DNA from: CP2-2F sp034432555
Lineage (GTDB): Bacteria; Chloroflexota; Anaerolineae; Aggregatilineales; UBA2796
Direction of reading: 5' to 3'
Assembly: GCA_034432555.1 (NCBI GenBank)
Contig: DAOUBW010000037.1
Span: 62,001 to 126,000, forward strand
DNA length: 64,000 nt
The notes under the pieces were generated by a model. It searched no databases and had not been told where the DNA came from. It worked only from the letters and a program-made list of their open reading frames with translations. Position 1 is the first letter of the stretch, and every line of letters begins with the position of its first letter. Of this stretch, positions 7,408 to 17,071 are shown in pieces. The position numbers were made by a program, and so were the translations under genes.

Positions 7408-8637
7408 ATGGAATCATCAGCTATTGGATTAGGTCCTGATATGGACTTTCGCGCCTTGCTAGAGGAATCGTTCAACAGCATGGAACAGCCCGAACGCGGC
7501 GACCTGCTGATTGGCACGATCCTTGCCATTGATGAGCAGGGCATCATTATTGATGTCAAGATGAAGCGGGATGCTGTCGTGCCGCGCACTGACTTGGAAC
7601 GCATGGAGGGGATGACGTTCGAGGTAGGTCAGGATGTGCCGATCATCGTCATGAATCCCGAAGATCAGGACGGCAATCTGGTCGTCTCGATCTCGCAAGC
7701 GCGCCAAAGCGAAGACTGGATACGCGCTGAAGAGATGATGAACAGCGGCGATGTGGTGGAAGGCATCGTTGCCGATGCCAACCGCGGCGGCATCATCGTA
7801 CCCTTTGGCAATTTGCGCGGCTTCATCCCTGCCAGCCATGTGGCAGACCTGCCACGCGGCTTGAGCGAAGATGACCGCAAAGACTATATGGCGAATCTGG
7901 TCGGCAAAAAGATTTACATCAAGGTCATCGAAGTCAACCGCAAGCGCCGCCGCTTGGTGCTGAGCCAGCGTGACGCACAGCGCGGGCAGCGCGATCAAAA
8001 CAAAGAATCGCTGCTGGAAAACCTGCAGGAAGGCGAAGTGCGGCGCGGTGTGGTCAGTGGGCTGCGCGATTTTGGCGCTTTTGTGGATTTGGGCGGCGCT
8101 GACGGGCTGATCCACATCAGCGAGCTTGCCTGGCACCGCGTCAAGCATCCGCGTGAACTGCTGAGCGTTGGGCAAGCGCTGGATGTCTACATCCTGCGCC
8201 TTGATCACGACAGCAAGCGCATTGGGCTTTCGCTGAAGCGCCTGCAACCTAACCCATGGTCGCTCATTGACGAAATGTACCACGTTGGGCAGTTGGTGGA
8301 GGGTACCATCAGCCGTGTGGCACAGTTCGGCGCCTTCATCAGCCTAGAGCCGGGCATCGAGGCGCTGCTGCACACCAACCAAATGGGCGATCCGCCACCA
8401 GACGATCCAACGGAGGCGCTGCGCGAAGGCGATAAGCTGCTGATGCGGATCATCAGCATCGAGAGCCACCGCCAACGCTTGGGCTTGAGCCTGAAAGATG
8501 TGAGCGACGAAGAACGCGCCCGCTGGACGGAAGAATATGGCACTGTCCTCGCCGTCATTCCACCCGGCACTGGTCAAAAGAGCAGTGTTGCGGTAGAATA
8601 TAGCGGCGAAGGCGAAAACGTCGAGGTGGCAGAGTAG
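7408..8637 (+). CDS. rpsA: 30S ribosomal protein S1 (four S1 domains)
   Basis: About 409 residues starting MESSAIGLGPD; the ATG at 7408 is preceded by a G-rich ribosome binding site (GGGGGTCGGAG). Four S1/OB-fold RNA-binding repeats lie at about 24-92, 107-177, 206-275 and 291-365; the third is the most canonical (GVVSGLRDFGAFVDLGGADG). Four-domain S1 is common outside proteobacteria, which have six. S1 helps the 30S subunit bind and unfold mRNA. The strong promoter and the neighbouring rpsU and infA support a true ribosomal role. A longer frame from 7294 would use the mRNA leader and is rejected. Confidence 0.92.
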   Translation: MESSAIGLGPDMDFRALLEESFNSMEQPERGDLLIGTILAIDEQGIIIDVKMKRDAVVPRTDLERMEGMTFEVGQDVPIIVMNPEDQDGNLVVSISQARQSEDWIRAEEMMNSGDVVEGIVADANRGGIIVPFGNLRGFIPASHVADLPRGLSEDDRKDYMANLVGKKIYIKVIEVNRKRRRLVLSQRDAQRGQRDQNKESLLENLQEGEVRRGVVSGLRDFGAFVDLGGADGLIHISELAWHRVKHPRELLSVGQALDVYILRLDHDSKRIGLSLKRLQPNPWSLIDEMYHVGQLVEGTISRVAQFGAFISLEPGIEALLHTNQMGDPPPDDPTEALREGDKLLMRIISIESHRQRLGLSLKDVSDEERARWTEEYGTVLAVIPPGTGQKSSVAVEYSGEGENVEVAE

Positions 8638-8763
8638 GCTTGGCGGCACATTCTGCATCCTATAACCGCACCGCACAAATGGAATGCACAAGGCAGGGCA
8701 GGCAGTGCGCTTGCCCTTGTCGTGTTTACCGCAAAATCTCTAAAAGAGAGGGGGTGAGTTAGC
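8638..8763 (+). other. rpsA-rpsU intergenic spacer
   Basis: 126 bp containing a short stem AGGGCA (8695-8700)/TGCCCT (8712-8717) that could act as a partial terminator or processing site. A GAGAGGGGGTGAG purine run just before 8764 is the rpsU ribosome binding site. Confidence 0.4.
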
Positions 8764-8961
8764 GTGTCATCTGTTGTGTTACGCCCGAACGAGTCGCAGG
8801 AGCAGTTGCTGCGGCGCTTCCGTAAGCAAGTGGCAAAAAGCGGCATTCTCAGCACCGTGCGCCGCAAGCGCTGGCATGTTTCTAAGAGTGAGCTGCGCCG
8901 CATCGCCAAGAAGAAGGCAATTCGCCGCGCCCGCCGCAAGCAGCAGCGCACTTACGGTTGA
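8764..8961 (+). CDS. rpsU: 30S ribosomal protein S21
   Basis: A 65-residue, strongly basic protein starting at a GTG. It follows the S21 pattern: VVLRPNESQEQLLRRFRK, then the conserved KSGILSTVRRK, then an Arg/Lys-rich tail (KKKAIRRARRKQQR). S21 binds the 30S platform near the anti-Shine-Dalgarno region and helps initiation. Many bacterial lineages lack it. It sits between rpsA and infA, so three proteins acting at the 30S initiation stage are encoded together. Confidence 0.9.
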   Translation: MSSVVLRPNESQEQLLRRFRKQVAKSGILSTVRRKRWHVSKSELRRIAKKKAIRRARRKQQRTYG

Positions 8962-9047
8962 TTTTGAACGCCGCACCCCTGATTTTCCCTTCGCCTGAGC
9001 CGTGCTTAGGTGAAGGGACTTCACCGAACCATGTAGAAAGGACGGCT

Positions 9048-9299
9048 ATGCCGAAAGAGACTGAGTCGAAAATTGAAGTGGAAGGCAGCGTGATCGAGAC
9101 ACTGCCAAACGCCACCTTCCGCGTGGCGCTTGATAATGGACATGAGGTGATGGCGTACCTCTCTGGCAAGATGCGGAAGCACTTTATTCGCATCTTGCTA
9201 GGGGATCGCGTGCGCGTGGAACTGAGCGAATACGATTTGAAGCGCGGGCGCATCACCTATCGCTATGTGCGGCGCGGCGGCGATAGCGACGGTTCGTAA
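9048..9299 (+). CDS. infA: Translation initiation factor IF-1
   Basis: 83 residues beginning MPKETESKIEVEG. It is a single OB-fold with the IF-1 core: VIETLPNATFRVALDNGHEV, then SGKMRKHFIRILLGDRV and DLKRGRITYR. It is about ten residues longer than usual, split between a short charged N-terminal extension and a GGDSDGS tail. AAAGGA at 9038-9043 supports the ATG at 9048. IF-1 blocks the A site of the 30S subunit during initiation. infA is usually inside the ribosomal protein operon; here it follows rpsU. Confidence 0.92.
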   Translation: MPKETESKIEVEGSVIETLPNATFRVALDNGHEVMAYLSGKMRKHFIRILLGDRVRVELSEYDLKRGRITYRYVRRGGDSDGS

Positions 9300-9335
9300 G
9301 CGCGCCTTGTCCCATTAGCTTGAAAGGTATTCCGC

Positions 9336-12300
9336 GTGCTTGGACGTTTGCCGCTGGCTTGGGCAGGGCGCTTGGCAGTGCGCCGCCTGAGCGCGCAATG
9401 GCGCTCGCTGCTCACCGTGATTGTTGGCACGCTGCTTAGCGCTGCCGTTGGCGCTCTTATTCCCCTTTATCTGACAACTGTTGCTCAGGTGAGCATGGTC
9501 GAGCGCTTCAGCCAACTGCCGCTTGAAGATGTTCACGCTGCCGCCAGCCTTGCCCTGATTCCCAATCAACGCCTGCCGCAATCTCTGGCGGATGCCATTA
9601 GCGCTTATGACACGCAATTTCGCGCCCTTGCCGCCACCCACTTTGACGATTTTCCCGCATGGCTGAACCGCACTGCCTTTTACGCCGAAACAAGCGCGCT
9701 CGCCATTAACCCACCGCCCGAAGCAGGCGAGACGCGCCTTCCCGACCCGACCGTGCGCGCCTTCCTCGCCTACCACGAGGGCTGGACGGACGCCCTCACG
9801 CTGATCGAAGGCAGCCTGCCGCGCAGCCTCAGCGCTGATCCCGACGCCGACCTTGAGATCGTCATCCCCTTTGAGGCGCAAAATGCGCTCGGTTTCCGCG
9901 TGGGTGAGATTCTGACGCTTGATCAGGGCGGACCGCGTGGCGGCTGGGCAAGCAGCCGCAACATTCGAGCGCGCATTGTCGGCGTGGTGGCGCAGGCAGA
10001 GACTCTGCCGACGGCACAGCGCGCCTATTTCATGGCTCCATCGCCGCTGCGTTACGCCGAGACCAGCGGCGAATACCGTGCCGAATTTGTGGCACTCACC
10101 ACCCGCGATTCGCTGTTGCGCGCCGCTGCCGAATTTATTCCGGATACGCCGACGCGCTTCGGCTGGCGCTTGCTGTTCGACCATGCGCGCCTGCCCTTCT
10201 CGCGCAGCCCTGAAGCACGCACCGCTTTACTAGATTATGACAATGCTCTTGTCGAGGCGTTCCGCCAAGCTGAGGACGGCACACCCTTACAATTGGTGCG
10301 CTATACACGCCTGATCAACTGGCAGCTTCAGAGCGATCAGAATGTGGATAACGGCGTGCTGCTTGCCTATGAGCGCGCCATTCGCTCGCTGGATGCGCCC
10401 TTCACGCTCTTATTGTTGCAAGTGGGCGCATTAGTCATCTTCTTTTTGTTGGTGACGGCTGCCTTGGTACGGCGCGGCGAACGCCGTGAGATCGCCATGC
10501 TCCAAAGCCGTGGCGCCGCCGATGGCGCGCTGATCACCGTGCGCGGCGTTGAGGCGTTGGTGCTGTGCCTTATCTCCGCCGCCTTAGCACCTTTCTTGGC
10601 GCAGCAGCTGTTGATTGCGATCACGCCCTTCTTTGCCAACTATCCCGATTTGCCGCTGATCCTCACCACCGATGCCTTTCTGTTTGCCGCATTGGCGGCA
10701 GGCGTCGCCTTCCTCGCCCTGATTGCTACGCTGCGTCCTGTGCTGCGCCTACCCTTGATTGCTGCGGGCGGTGTGGCACAGCGCGGCGATAAACAGGCGT
10801 GGTGGCAGCGCTACTACCTCGACGTGATCCTTGCCATATTGGGCATGGCGGCGCTGCTGCGCTTGGTCAGCCGCGAATCGCCGTTGTTCACCACGACGGC
10901 AGGCGGCAGCGCCACCGATCCGTTTTTACTGCTGGCGCCCGCTCTGCTCTTTTTGGGCTTGGGCAGCGTGCTGCTGCGCGTATTCCCATTGTTGGCGGCG
11001 GCGGCAGCGCGCTTACTGGCGTTTGGGCGTGGCGCAGTAGGTGTCCTAGGCGCGTGGCAGCTTGCTCGTGAGCCAATTCACTATGGGCGCATCACCTTTT
11101 TGTTGGCGTTGGCAATTGGCATTGGTTGGTTTGCCACCAGCTTCCGCGCTACGGTGAACCGCAGCCAAACCGATCAGGCGCAGTACCGCATCGGGGCGGA
11201 TGTGCGCGCCAACGAGCGCGATCAGCGCCTGAATGCAGGGCGCGCCTTGCCTGCCGAGCGCTACACCGCCGCGCCAGAGGTAGCGGCTGCCTCTGTGGCG
11301 TGGCGGCTGCGCGCTCTGAACTTCCAGTCGGATGCTTCACGGGCAGCCCTGAACGGTCAGCTTTTGGCGGTCGACTCGGCAACCTTTGCCGAAAGCGTTC
11401 ATTGGCGGGCAGATTTGGGCGATCTGCGCTTGCCAAGCACGCCCGATGCCGCGTTAGGCGTGCCACAGGTTGGCGAGGTACTGCCTTTCGTGCCACAGAC
11501 CTTGCGGCTGTGGGTGCGCTTTGACGTTTGGACGGGCTTTATGCATGTGCCAGACCTTGACCGTCTGCTGCGGCGGACAACGCTCTACGCACGCCTGCAA
11601 GATGCCGATGGCGTCTGGCTACAAGTGCCGTTCCGTGCTGTGGAGACGGAGTATACACGCACGGGCAGCGGGCGGGCAGGTCTAGAGGGCGGTGATAGCT
11701 TCTACGCGAATGGCTGGGCGCTGCTGGAGGCAGATATAGCCGCGCTGGACTATGTGCCGCAAGCACCCTTACGCCTTGTCTCGCTTTATTGGCAGCACCG
11801 CGGCAGATCAAACAACGGCGAGCGTTTTCTGCGCCTGTACCTGACCGAGTTCAGCGGCACGGATGGCAGTGGCACGCGCCACACGCTCAACTTTCTGAAT
11901 GAGGGCGCATGGCAGTTCGCCTATGATAGCGGCGCACAAACACGCGGCGACGCCACGCCCGATTCGTCCGACGGGCGGCGCGGTTTGGGCATTATGTGGG
12001 ATCAGGCGGCGGAGTCGGCGCGTATGGGCATTCTGCTGAACTACCCGGAGCCTGCGCCCGTGCCGCTGATCGCCAGCAGCAGCCTTGTTAATCGGCTAGG
12101 CTTGCAGGCAGGACAACTGCTGACGGTGCGGAACATCTTGGGCGTGGATGTGCAGTTCCGCCTGAGCGATGCGGCGCAAGCCTACTATCCCACGCTCTAC
12201 GATTCCTATCAGCGCGATGGTGTCTGGGTGCAGGATCGGCAGTTCATGCCGTTTGCCGTTGCCGAGCGCGATCTGCTGCTCTACGCCCTGAATCGGCGCC

Positions 12301-12890
12301 CCAGCGCAGCGCTTTACCCTGATGAGGTGTGGCTGAAGGCAGCGGAAGGCGTCACAGATTCGGCGCTGGTGGCAGCCCTGCAGCCGCGCACGGAGCGAGT
12401 CTGGCTGCGCCTGCAAACGCTGGAAGGCGAACGCCAAACCTTGCAGACCGATCCGCTCTCACGTGGCTTGCTCGGCTTGATGTTCACACAGTTCATTGTG
12501 GCGTTGGCGCTGAGCATCGTCGGCTTGCTAACCTACACGGCGCTCACAGCGGCGGCGCGGCGTGCCGAGTTTTGCGTGCTGCGTGCGCTTGGGTTGCCAT
12601 CGCAGCGCGTAATTGGGCAGCTTGCCTTTGAGCAGCTTTTCGTGATCGCGTTGGGCGTGTTGCTTGGCGCAGCGCTCGGTGCGGTGCTGAGCAGCCAAGT
12701 GGTGCCGCGCTTGGCGCAAGATGCCAGCGGCGCGCAGATCACGCCGCCGTTCATCGTGCAGGTGGAGACGGCGGCACTACTGCAATACGGCGCGATCATC
12801 GGTGTGGTGCTGATCGCCGTGCTGGTGGTTAGTGTGCTGTTGGTGCGGCGGCTCTCGCTGGCGCAAACGCTGCGCTTGGGCGAGGATTAG
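9336..12890 (+). CDS. Giant FtsX-like ABC exporter permease
   Basis: A membrane protein of 1184 residues starting at a GTG. One transmembrane segment lies at about 25-47, followed by a roughly 300-residue extracytoplasmic domain. A membrane block spans about 350-620, a second large outer domain follows, and three FtsX-type helices close the protein (about 1045-1175, including the GLLGLMFTQFIVALALSIVG region). This duplicated architecture matches FtsX/MacB/LolC-like permeases. The likely partner ATPases are at 19032 and 19904, with a second permease at 14116. Such systems move lipids, lipoproteins or peptides or transmit force; the substrate is unknown. Confidence 0.82.
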   Translation: MLGRLPLAWAGRLAVRRLSAQWRSLLTVIVGTLLSAAVGALIPLYLTTVAQVSMVERFSQLPLEDVHAAASLALIPNQRLPQSLADAISAYDTQFRALAATHFDDFPAWLNRTAFYAETSALAINPPPEAGETRLPDPTVRAFLAYHEGWTDALTLIEGSLPRSLSADPDADLEIVIPFEAQNALGFRVGEILTLDQGGPRGGWASSRNIRARIVGVVAQAETLPTAQRAYFMAPSPLRYAETSGEYRAEFVALTTRDSLLRAAAEFIPDTPTRFGWRLLFDHARLPFSRSPEARTALLDYDNALVEAFRQAEDGTPLQLVRYTRLINWQLQSDQNVDNGVLLAYERAIRSLDAPFTLLLLQVGALVIFFLLVTAALVRRGERREIAMLQSRGAADGALITVRGVEALVLCLISAALAPFLAQQLLIAITPFFANYPDLPLILTTDAFLFAALAAGVAFLALIATLRPVLRLPLIAAGGVAQRGDKQAWWQRYYLDVILAILGMAALLRLVSRESPLFTTTAGGSATDPFLLLAPALLFLGLGSVLLRVFPLLAAAAARLLAFGRGAVGVLGAWQLAREPIHYGRITFLLALAIGIGWFATSFRATVNRSQTDQAQYRIGADVRANERDQRLNAGRALPAERYTAAPEVAAASVAWRLRALNFQSDASRAALNGQLLAVDSATFAESVHWRADLGDLRLPSTPDAALGVPQVGEVLPFVPQTLRLWVRFDVWTGFMHVPDLDRLLRRTTLYARLQDADGVWLQVPFRAVETEYTRTGSGRAGLEGGDSFYANGWALLEADIAALDYVPQAPLRLVSLYWQHRGRSNNGERFLRLYLTEFSGTDGSGTRHTLNFLNEGAWQFAYDSGAQTRGDATPDSSDGRRGLGIMWDQAAESARMGILLNYPEPAPVPLIASSSLVNRLGLQAGQLLTVRNILGVDVQFRLSDAAQAYYPTLYDSYQRDGVWVQDRQFMPFAVAERDLLLYALNRRPSAALYPDEVWLKAAEGVTDSALVAALQPRTERVWLRLQTLEGERQTLQTDPLSRGLLGLMFTQFIVALALSIVGLLTYTALTAAARRAEFCVLRALGLPSQRVIGQLAFEQLFVIALGVLLGAALGAVLSSQVVPRLAQDASGAQITPPFIVQVETAALLQYGAIIGVVLIAVLVVSVLLVRRLSLAQTLRLGED

Positions 12891-12893
12891 CTT

Positions 12894-14111
12894 ATGACAC
12901 ACACCAAACAAGACTGGATCACACGCGATGTGATCGGCTTAGCGCTCAACCGCTTCCTTTCGGATTTTGGGCATGAGGCAGGCACTGCTGTCCTGCCGCT
13001 GTTCTTAACGCTGCTTGGCGCGCCGCCCTTTGCCCTAGGCTTGATCGAAGCGCTCTCGGATGGATTGTCGAGCTTCTTCAAGCTGTTCGGCGGCTGGGTT
13101 GGGGATCGGGTGCAGGATCGGCGTGGGTTGGCGGCGTTTGCCTATGCCGTCACAGGTATCACAACGGGCATGTATGCGCTTGCCAGCGGCTGGCTAGGCG
13201 TTTTAGCGGCACGCGCTTTGGGGTGGGCGGGGCGTGGTTTCCGTTCACCGCTGCACGATGCGCTCTTGGCAGATGCGGTGCCGCCTGAGGTGCGCGGGCG
13301 TGCCTTCGGGCTGGATGAGGCAGCCGATACGGTCGGTGCCATTGGCGGACCGGCAGTGGCATTGATCTTGGTGACGCTTTTCGCCACGGGCGATAACGCG
13401 CTGAGTATCTATCAGCTTATTTTCGTGATCGGGATACTGCCGGGCATGCTGGCGGCTGCCAGCATCCTCTTTTTGGTGCGCGAACGGGCAGACCGCACCG
13501 TGAGCAAACGGTCATTCAGAGCGGCACTGCGCGCTTTGCCGCCGCGCTTCCGCCGCTACTTGATCGGGATCGCCATCTTTGGCGCGGGCGATTTCTCGCA
13601 TACGCTGCTGATCCTGTACGCGGTCACCGTCCTTTCACCGAGCATGGGCGTAGAGGCTGCCAACAGCACTGCGATTTTGCTCTACACCATTCACAACGTT
13701 TTCTATGCAGTGGGCGCCTATCCTTTTGGCGCGCTGGCAGATCGGATCGGCAAGCGGATAATACTCATCGTTGCCTACAGCCTTGCCGTGCTGATGAATC
13801 TGATCTTGGTCGGCATGCCGAATGCGGTCCAGGTGGTGGCGCTCATCTTCATCTTGGGTGGCGTGGTCTATGCGACGCAGCAAGCATTAGAGCGTGCGAT
13901 TGCCGCTGATCTGGTGGACGAATTGGTGCGCAGCACAGGCTTTGGCGCGCTGGCGACCGTCAATGGCGTGGGCGATTTCATCTCCAGCCTTGTGGTCGGC
14001 GCGCTGTGGACGGCATTCTCGCCAGCGGTGGCGTTTGGCTACAGCCTGCTGATGAGCGCCTGCGGCACAGTGGCAATCGGTTACGCGCTAAGTCGTGTGA
14101 AAGAGGAATAG
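12894..14111 (+). CDS. Major facilitator superfamily transporter
   Basis: A 405-residue protein with about twelve hydrophobic segments. The motif GGWVGDRVQDRRG, between helices 2 and 3, is the MFS loop signature, and a second related loop occurs near FGALADRIGKR. It starts 3 bp after the preceding permease stop and ends 4 bp before the next permease, so it is within the exporter operon. Whether it works with the ABC exporter or separately (for instance as drug efflux) cannot be told. Confidence 0.85.
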   Translation: MTHTKQDWITRDVIGLALNRFLSDFGHEAGTAVLPLFLTLLGAPPFALGLIEALSDGLSSFFKLFGGWVGDRVQDRRGLAAFAYAVTGITTGMYALASGWLGVLAARALGWAGRGFRSPLHDALLADAVPPEVRGRAFGLDEAADTVGAIGGPAVALILVTLFATGDNALSIYQLIFVIGILPGMLAAASILFLVRERADRTVSKRSFRAALRALPPRFRRYLIGIAIFGAGDFSHTLLILYAVTVLSPSMGVEAANSTAILLYTIHNVFYAVGAYPFGALADRIGKRIILIVAYSLAVLMNLILVGMPNAVQVVALIFILGGVVYATQQALERAIAADLVDELVRSTGFGALATVNGVGDFISSLVVGALWTAFSPAVAFGYSLLMSACGTVAIGYALSRVKEE

Positions 14112-14115
14112 GGGT

Positions 14116-17061
14116 GTGAACCTTTCGCTTGCTTTGCGCCGTGCGCGCCGCACCTGGCGCCAACTCGCCGTCTTGCTGATTGCAGTCTGCCTTGTGACTG
14201 CCTTCTTCGCCCTGGCGCCGCTGTACGTGCGCGCTATGGTCCAAGCAGGCATCCGCTTCACGCTGGATGAAGCGCCTGCCGAACGGCTCACGCTCACGCT
14301 GACTAACCCTCAGCCGTTTACCGCTGCCGATTGGGACTTCCTGACCGATCAACTTGGCGGCTTGGTGAACAGCCTCACGCGCATCTCACGTTCAGCGGCT
14401 GCCTTCGGCGGCTTCAGCTATCAGTATGGCGAACTGACCACCGAACTAACCGCCCGCTCTGAGTTCGCCTATCACGCCTACGCCTTTTCCGACCTTGAGA
14501 GGCGCTTCAGGGTGCTGGACGGACGCCTGCCCATCCGCCTTGCGCCGCCCAATTCGCCCGAACGCACCGCCCAAACCGAAGAAGAACGCATTGATAAGGG
14601 CATCGGCATGTATTCCACGGGCGATGTGGAAGCCGTCATCGGCGCTGAGGCGGCGCGGCTGAGCGGCTATGCCATCGGCACGCGCTTTGCCATCGGCGAG
14701 ACGCCTGCCAACCGTGTGGTGGTGCATATTGTTGGCATTGTTGAGGCGGCTGAGCCTGATGACTTGCTCTGGCAGGGCAATCGGCGCGCTTTAGAGGGCG
14801 AAGTCATTCAGGTGGGCTTGACTGCCACCGAGTATCAGCTTGCCTTCATCGTGACCGAAGGCGCCTACAGCGATTGGGTCGCCCAGGCGACCCAGCGGCT
14901 GCGCGGCGGCGAGAACAACAGCTATTTGTGGCACATCCGCTTAAACGGCAGTGCGGTGACCGCCGACAGCCTAGCCGAGACGCGCGAACGGCTCAAGTTT
15001 GTGGTGGATAAGCTGACTGCCGATTATCGCGGCTTGCTGAGCGCTAATCCGCTGCTGCGCGAGCTGGATCGCTATGTTGATCAGGTGGCGCGCACCGAGC
15101 CGCCGATCATCCTCTTAGCGGGCGCGGTGCTGCTGCTGATGCTCTACCACTTGGTGACGACGGTCAGCCTTTACCTAGAGACACAGGCGGAAGAATGGGC
15201 AGCCCTGAGCAGCCGCGGCGCGGGAACGTGGCAGTTGGTGCGCCTACAAACGTTCACCATGCTGATCCTGTGCCTGATCGGTGCGCTGGTCGGTGCGCCA
15301 CTGGCAGCCGTGCTGCTAAATATCCTGTGGGTGATTAGCCCACTCGGCGCGGCGCAAAGCGGCAGTGCGCCGTTAGCGGGCATTCCTGCTAACGCGCTGA
15401 TCCTGAGTGCAGCTGCCGCGGCGGCTGCGCTGATCATGCTCAGCTTGCCCGCCATACCATCGGCACGGCGCAGTTTGGCGCAGTTCAAGCAGCTTGTGGC
15501 ACGTCCGCCGCGCAAGCCATTTTGGGCGCGTTACGCGCTCGACCTAATCTTGATCGTGATCGGGCTGGGCTTTATGGCGCGCCTGCTCTTTTTCGTGGAG
15601 GGCGATCTAGGGCAAACGCTTAGTTTGCTGATCAACAATCCGCCTGCGCTCATTCAGCAAATTGTGGATGGCGCGGCGCGCACCGGCGGCTTGGCTGATC
15701 CGCTCAACCTGATCGGACCCGGCTTGCTGCTGAGTGGGATCGCTTTGTTGTGGCTGCGCTTCTTCCCATTCCTGATGCGCTTGATCGGCGTGTTCTCACG
15801 GCGCAGCAACAGTCTCACCGCGCCACTGTCGGTCTGGAATGTGGAGCGCGATCCGAACCACTACGCACAGCTCGTCCTCTTATTGATTGCCACGCTTGCG
15901 CTTGGCACGGCGGCGCTTGGGCTGGGCAACACACGCGAGATCGGCGCCTGGGCAGCAGCGCGTGCCGTGACGGGCGGCGCCATCCGTGCCGAGCTGGATG
16001 GGCAAAACGCGCCCGATATGGCAGCCTGGCGCGCCTTGCCAACCGTGCGCGGCGCCGAACCGCTCTTGCGCGCCGAGTCGGTGCAGCAGGCAGGCACGGT
16101 CAGCTATTTCATGCTTGGGCTGCCGCTGGAGACGTTCAGCACGACTTTTCCCGAAACAGCGGCAGTGCTTGCGCCATTGGCAGGGCAAACGGTAGACGTG
16201 CGACGCAGCTTCAGCCGCCAGACGGGGCGGGCTACCGAGACGCTGATCGTGCCGGCTGTGATCTCAGAGCGCTTGGCGCGTGAGGTGGGCGCGGCACAAC
16301 GCACCGACCGCTTGCCGCTGCGCGTGGGCAACGAGGCGGTTGTGGAGCTGTTGCTGCCTAACAACTTGCGTTGGACAGTTCATTTCCGTGTGGTGGGCAT
16401 CACGCGGAATTTTCCATCTTTCAGCGAGACACAGCAATTCCTGCTGCTGGACATCAGCCATTTGGGCAGGCTGATCTTTGCTAATTCGGTGGTGGCGCTC
16501 TCGGTGCGCCCTGTGCCGAATCAGGTCTGGTTGGATGTGCCGCAGGGCGCGCCAAGTGAGGCGTTACAGGCGGCAATCGCCTCACAAGCGGGCTATCAAC
16601 GCGCTGCCTACGCTTGGGAGCGCTACGCCGACTTGCTGCGTGAGCCGCTGCCGGCAGCCGTCGCCGGGATGCTCTACGCGGGCTTTTGGGTGTCGCTGCT
16701 GCTCAGCCTGCTGGATTTCGGCTTCTATCTGGCGGTGACGGCGAAACGGCGTGCGCTGGGCTTTGCGGTGCTGCGTGCGCTGGGCTGGAATGCGGACAAG
16801 ATTTGGGCGCTGCTGGCAGCCGAACAAGCGACGTTGGTGCTGCCGGCGCTTTTGGTCGGCGTCGGGCTTGGTGCGCTGCTTGCCTATGTGATTTTGCCCT
16901 TCCTGACGTTGTTCGGCGGCGTGGCGCTCAGTTTGCCTGTGGCAGGTGTGATCGGGGTAGTGGCGGCGCTGTTGGTGGGCTTCAGTGCCCTGATCGGTGG
17001 TGCGGCGTGGTGGCTGCGCCGTTTGGAGATCAACCGCGTGCTGCGCTTGGGCGAGGAGTAG
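14116..17061 (+). CDS. Second FtsX-like ABC exporter permease
   Basis: 981 residues from a GTG start. An N-terminal helix (about 14-35) is followed by an outer domain, a membrane block at about 325-590 (beginning PPIILLAGAVLLLML), a second outer domain, and C-terminal FtsX helices from about 850 onward (KRRALGFAVLRALGW). It ends with RVLRLGEE, almost the same as the first permease (TLRLGED), showing that the two are paralogues and probably form a heterodimer. A DNA methyltransferase gene starts 10 bp after its stop and separates it from the ATPase genes. Confidence 0.82.
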   Translation: MNLSLALRRARRTWRQLAVLLIAVCLVTAFFALAPLYVRAMVQAGIRFTLDEAPAERLTLTLTNPQPFTAADWDFLTDQLGGLVNSLTRISRSAAAFGGFSYQYGELTTELTARSEFAYHAYAFSDLERRFRVLDGRLPIRLAPPNSPERTAQTEEERIDKGIGMYSTGDVEAVIGAEAARLSGYAIGTRFAIGETPANRVVVHIVGIVEAAEPDDLLWQGNRRALEGEVIQVGLTATEYQLAFIVTEGAYSDWVAQATQRLRGGENNSYLWHIRLNGSAVTADSLAETRERLKFVVDKLTADYRGLLSANPLLRELDRYVDQVARTEPPIILLAGAVLLLMLYHLVTTVSLYLETQAEEWAALSSRGAGTWQLVRLQTFTMLILCLIGALVGAPLAAVLLNILWVISPLGAAQSGSAPLAGIPANALILSAAAAAAALIMLSLPAIPSARRSLAQFKQLVARPPRKPFWARYALDLILIVIGLGFMARLLFFVEGDLGQTLSLLINNPPALIQQIVDGAARTGGLADPLNLIGPGLLLSGIALLWLRFFPFLMRLIGVFSRRSNSLTAPLSVWNVERDPNHYAQLVLLLIATLALGTAALGLGNTREIGAWAAARAVTGGAIRAELDGQNAPDMAAWRALPTVRGAEPLLRAESVQQAGTVSYFMLGLPLETFSTTFPETAAVLAPLAGQTVDVRRSFSRQTGRATETLIVPAVISERLAREVGAAQRTDRLPLRVGNEAVVELLLPNNLRWTVHFRVVGITRNFPSFSETQQFLLLDISHLGRLIFANSVVALSVRPVPNQVWLDVPQGAPSEALQAAIASQAGYQRAAYAWERYADLLREPLPAAVAGMLYAGFWVSLLLSLLDFGFYLAVTAKRRALGFAVLRALGWNADKIWALLAAEQATLVLPALLVGVGLGALLAYVILPFLTLFGGVALSLPVAGVIGVVAALLVGFSALIGGAAWWLRRLEINRVLRLGEE

Positions 17062-17071
17062 CGCAGCCGTC

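Noticed and set aside
9315..10184. Antisense frame of about 290 codons opposite the first FtsX-like permease
   Set aside because: No motif or start signal, and the plus-strand protein is clearly real.
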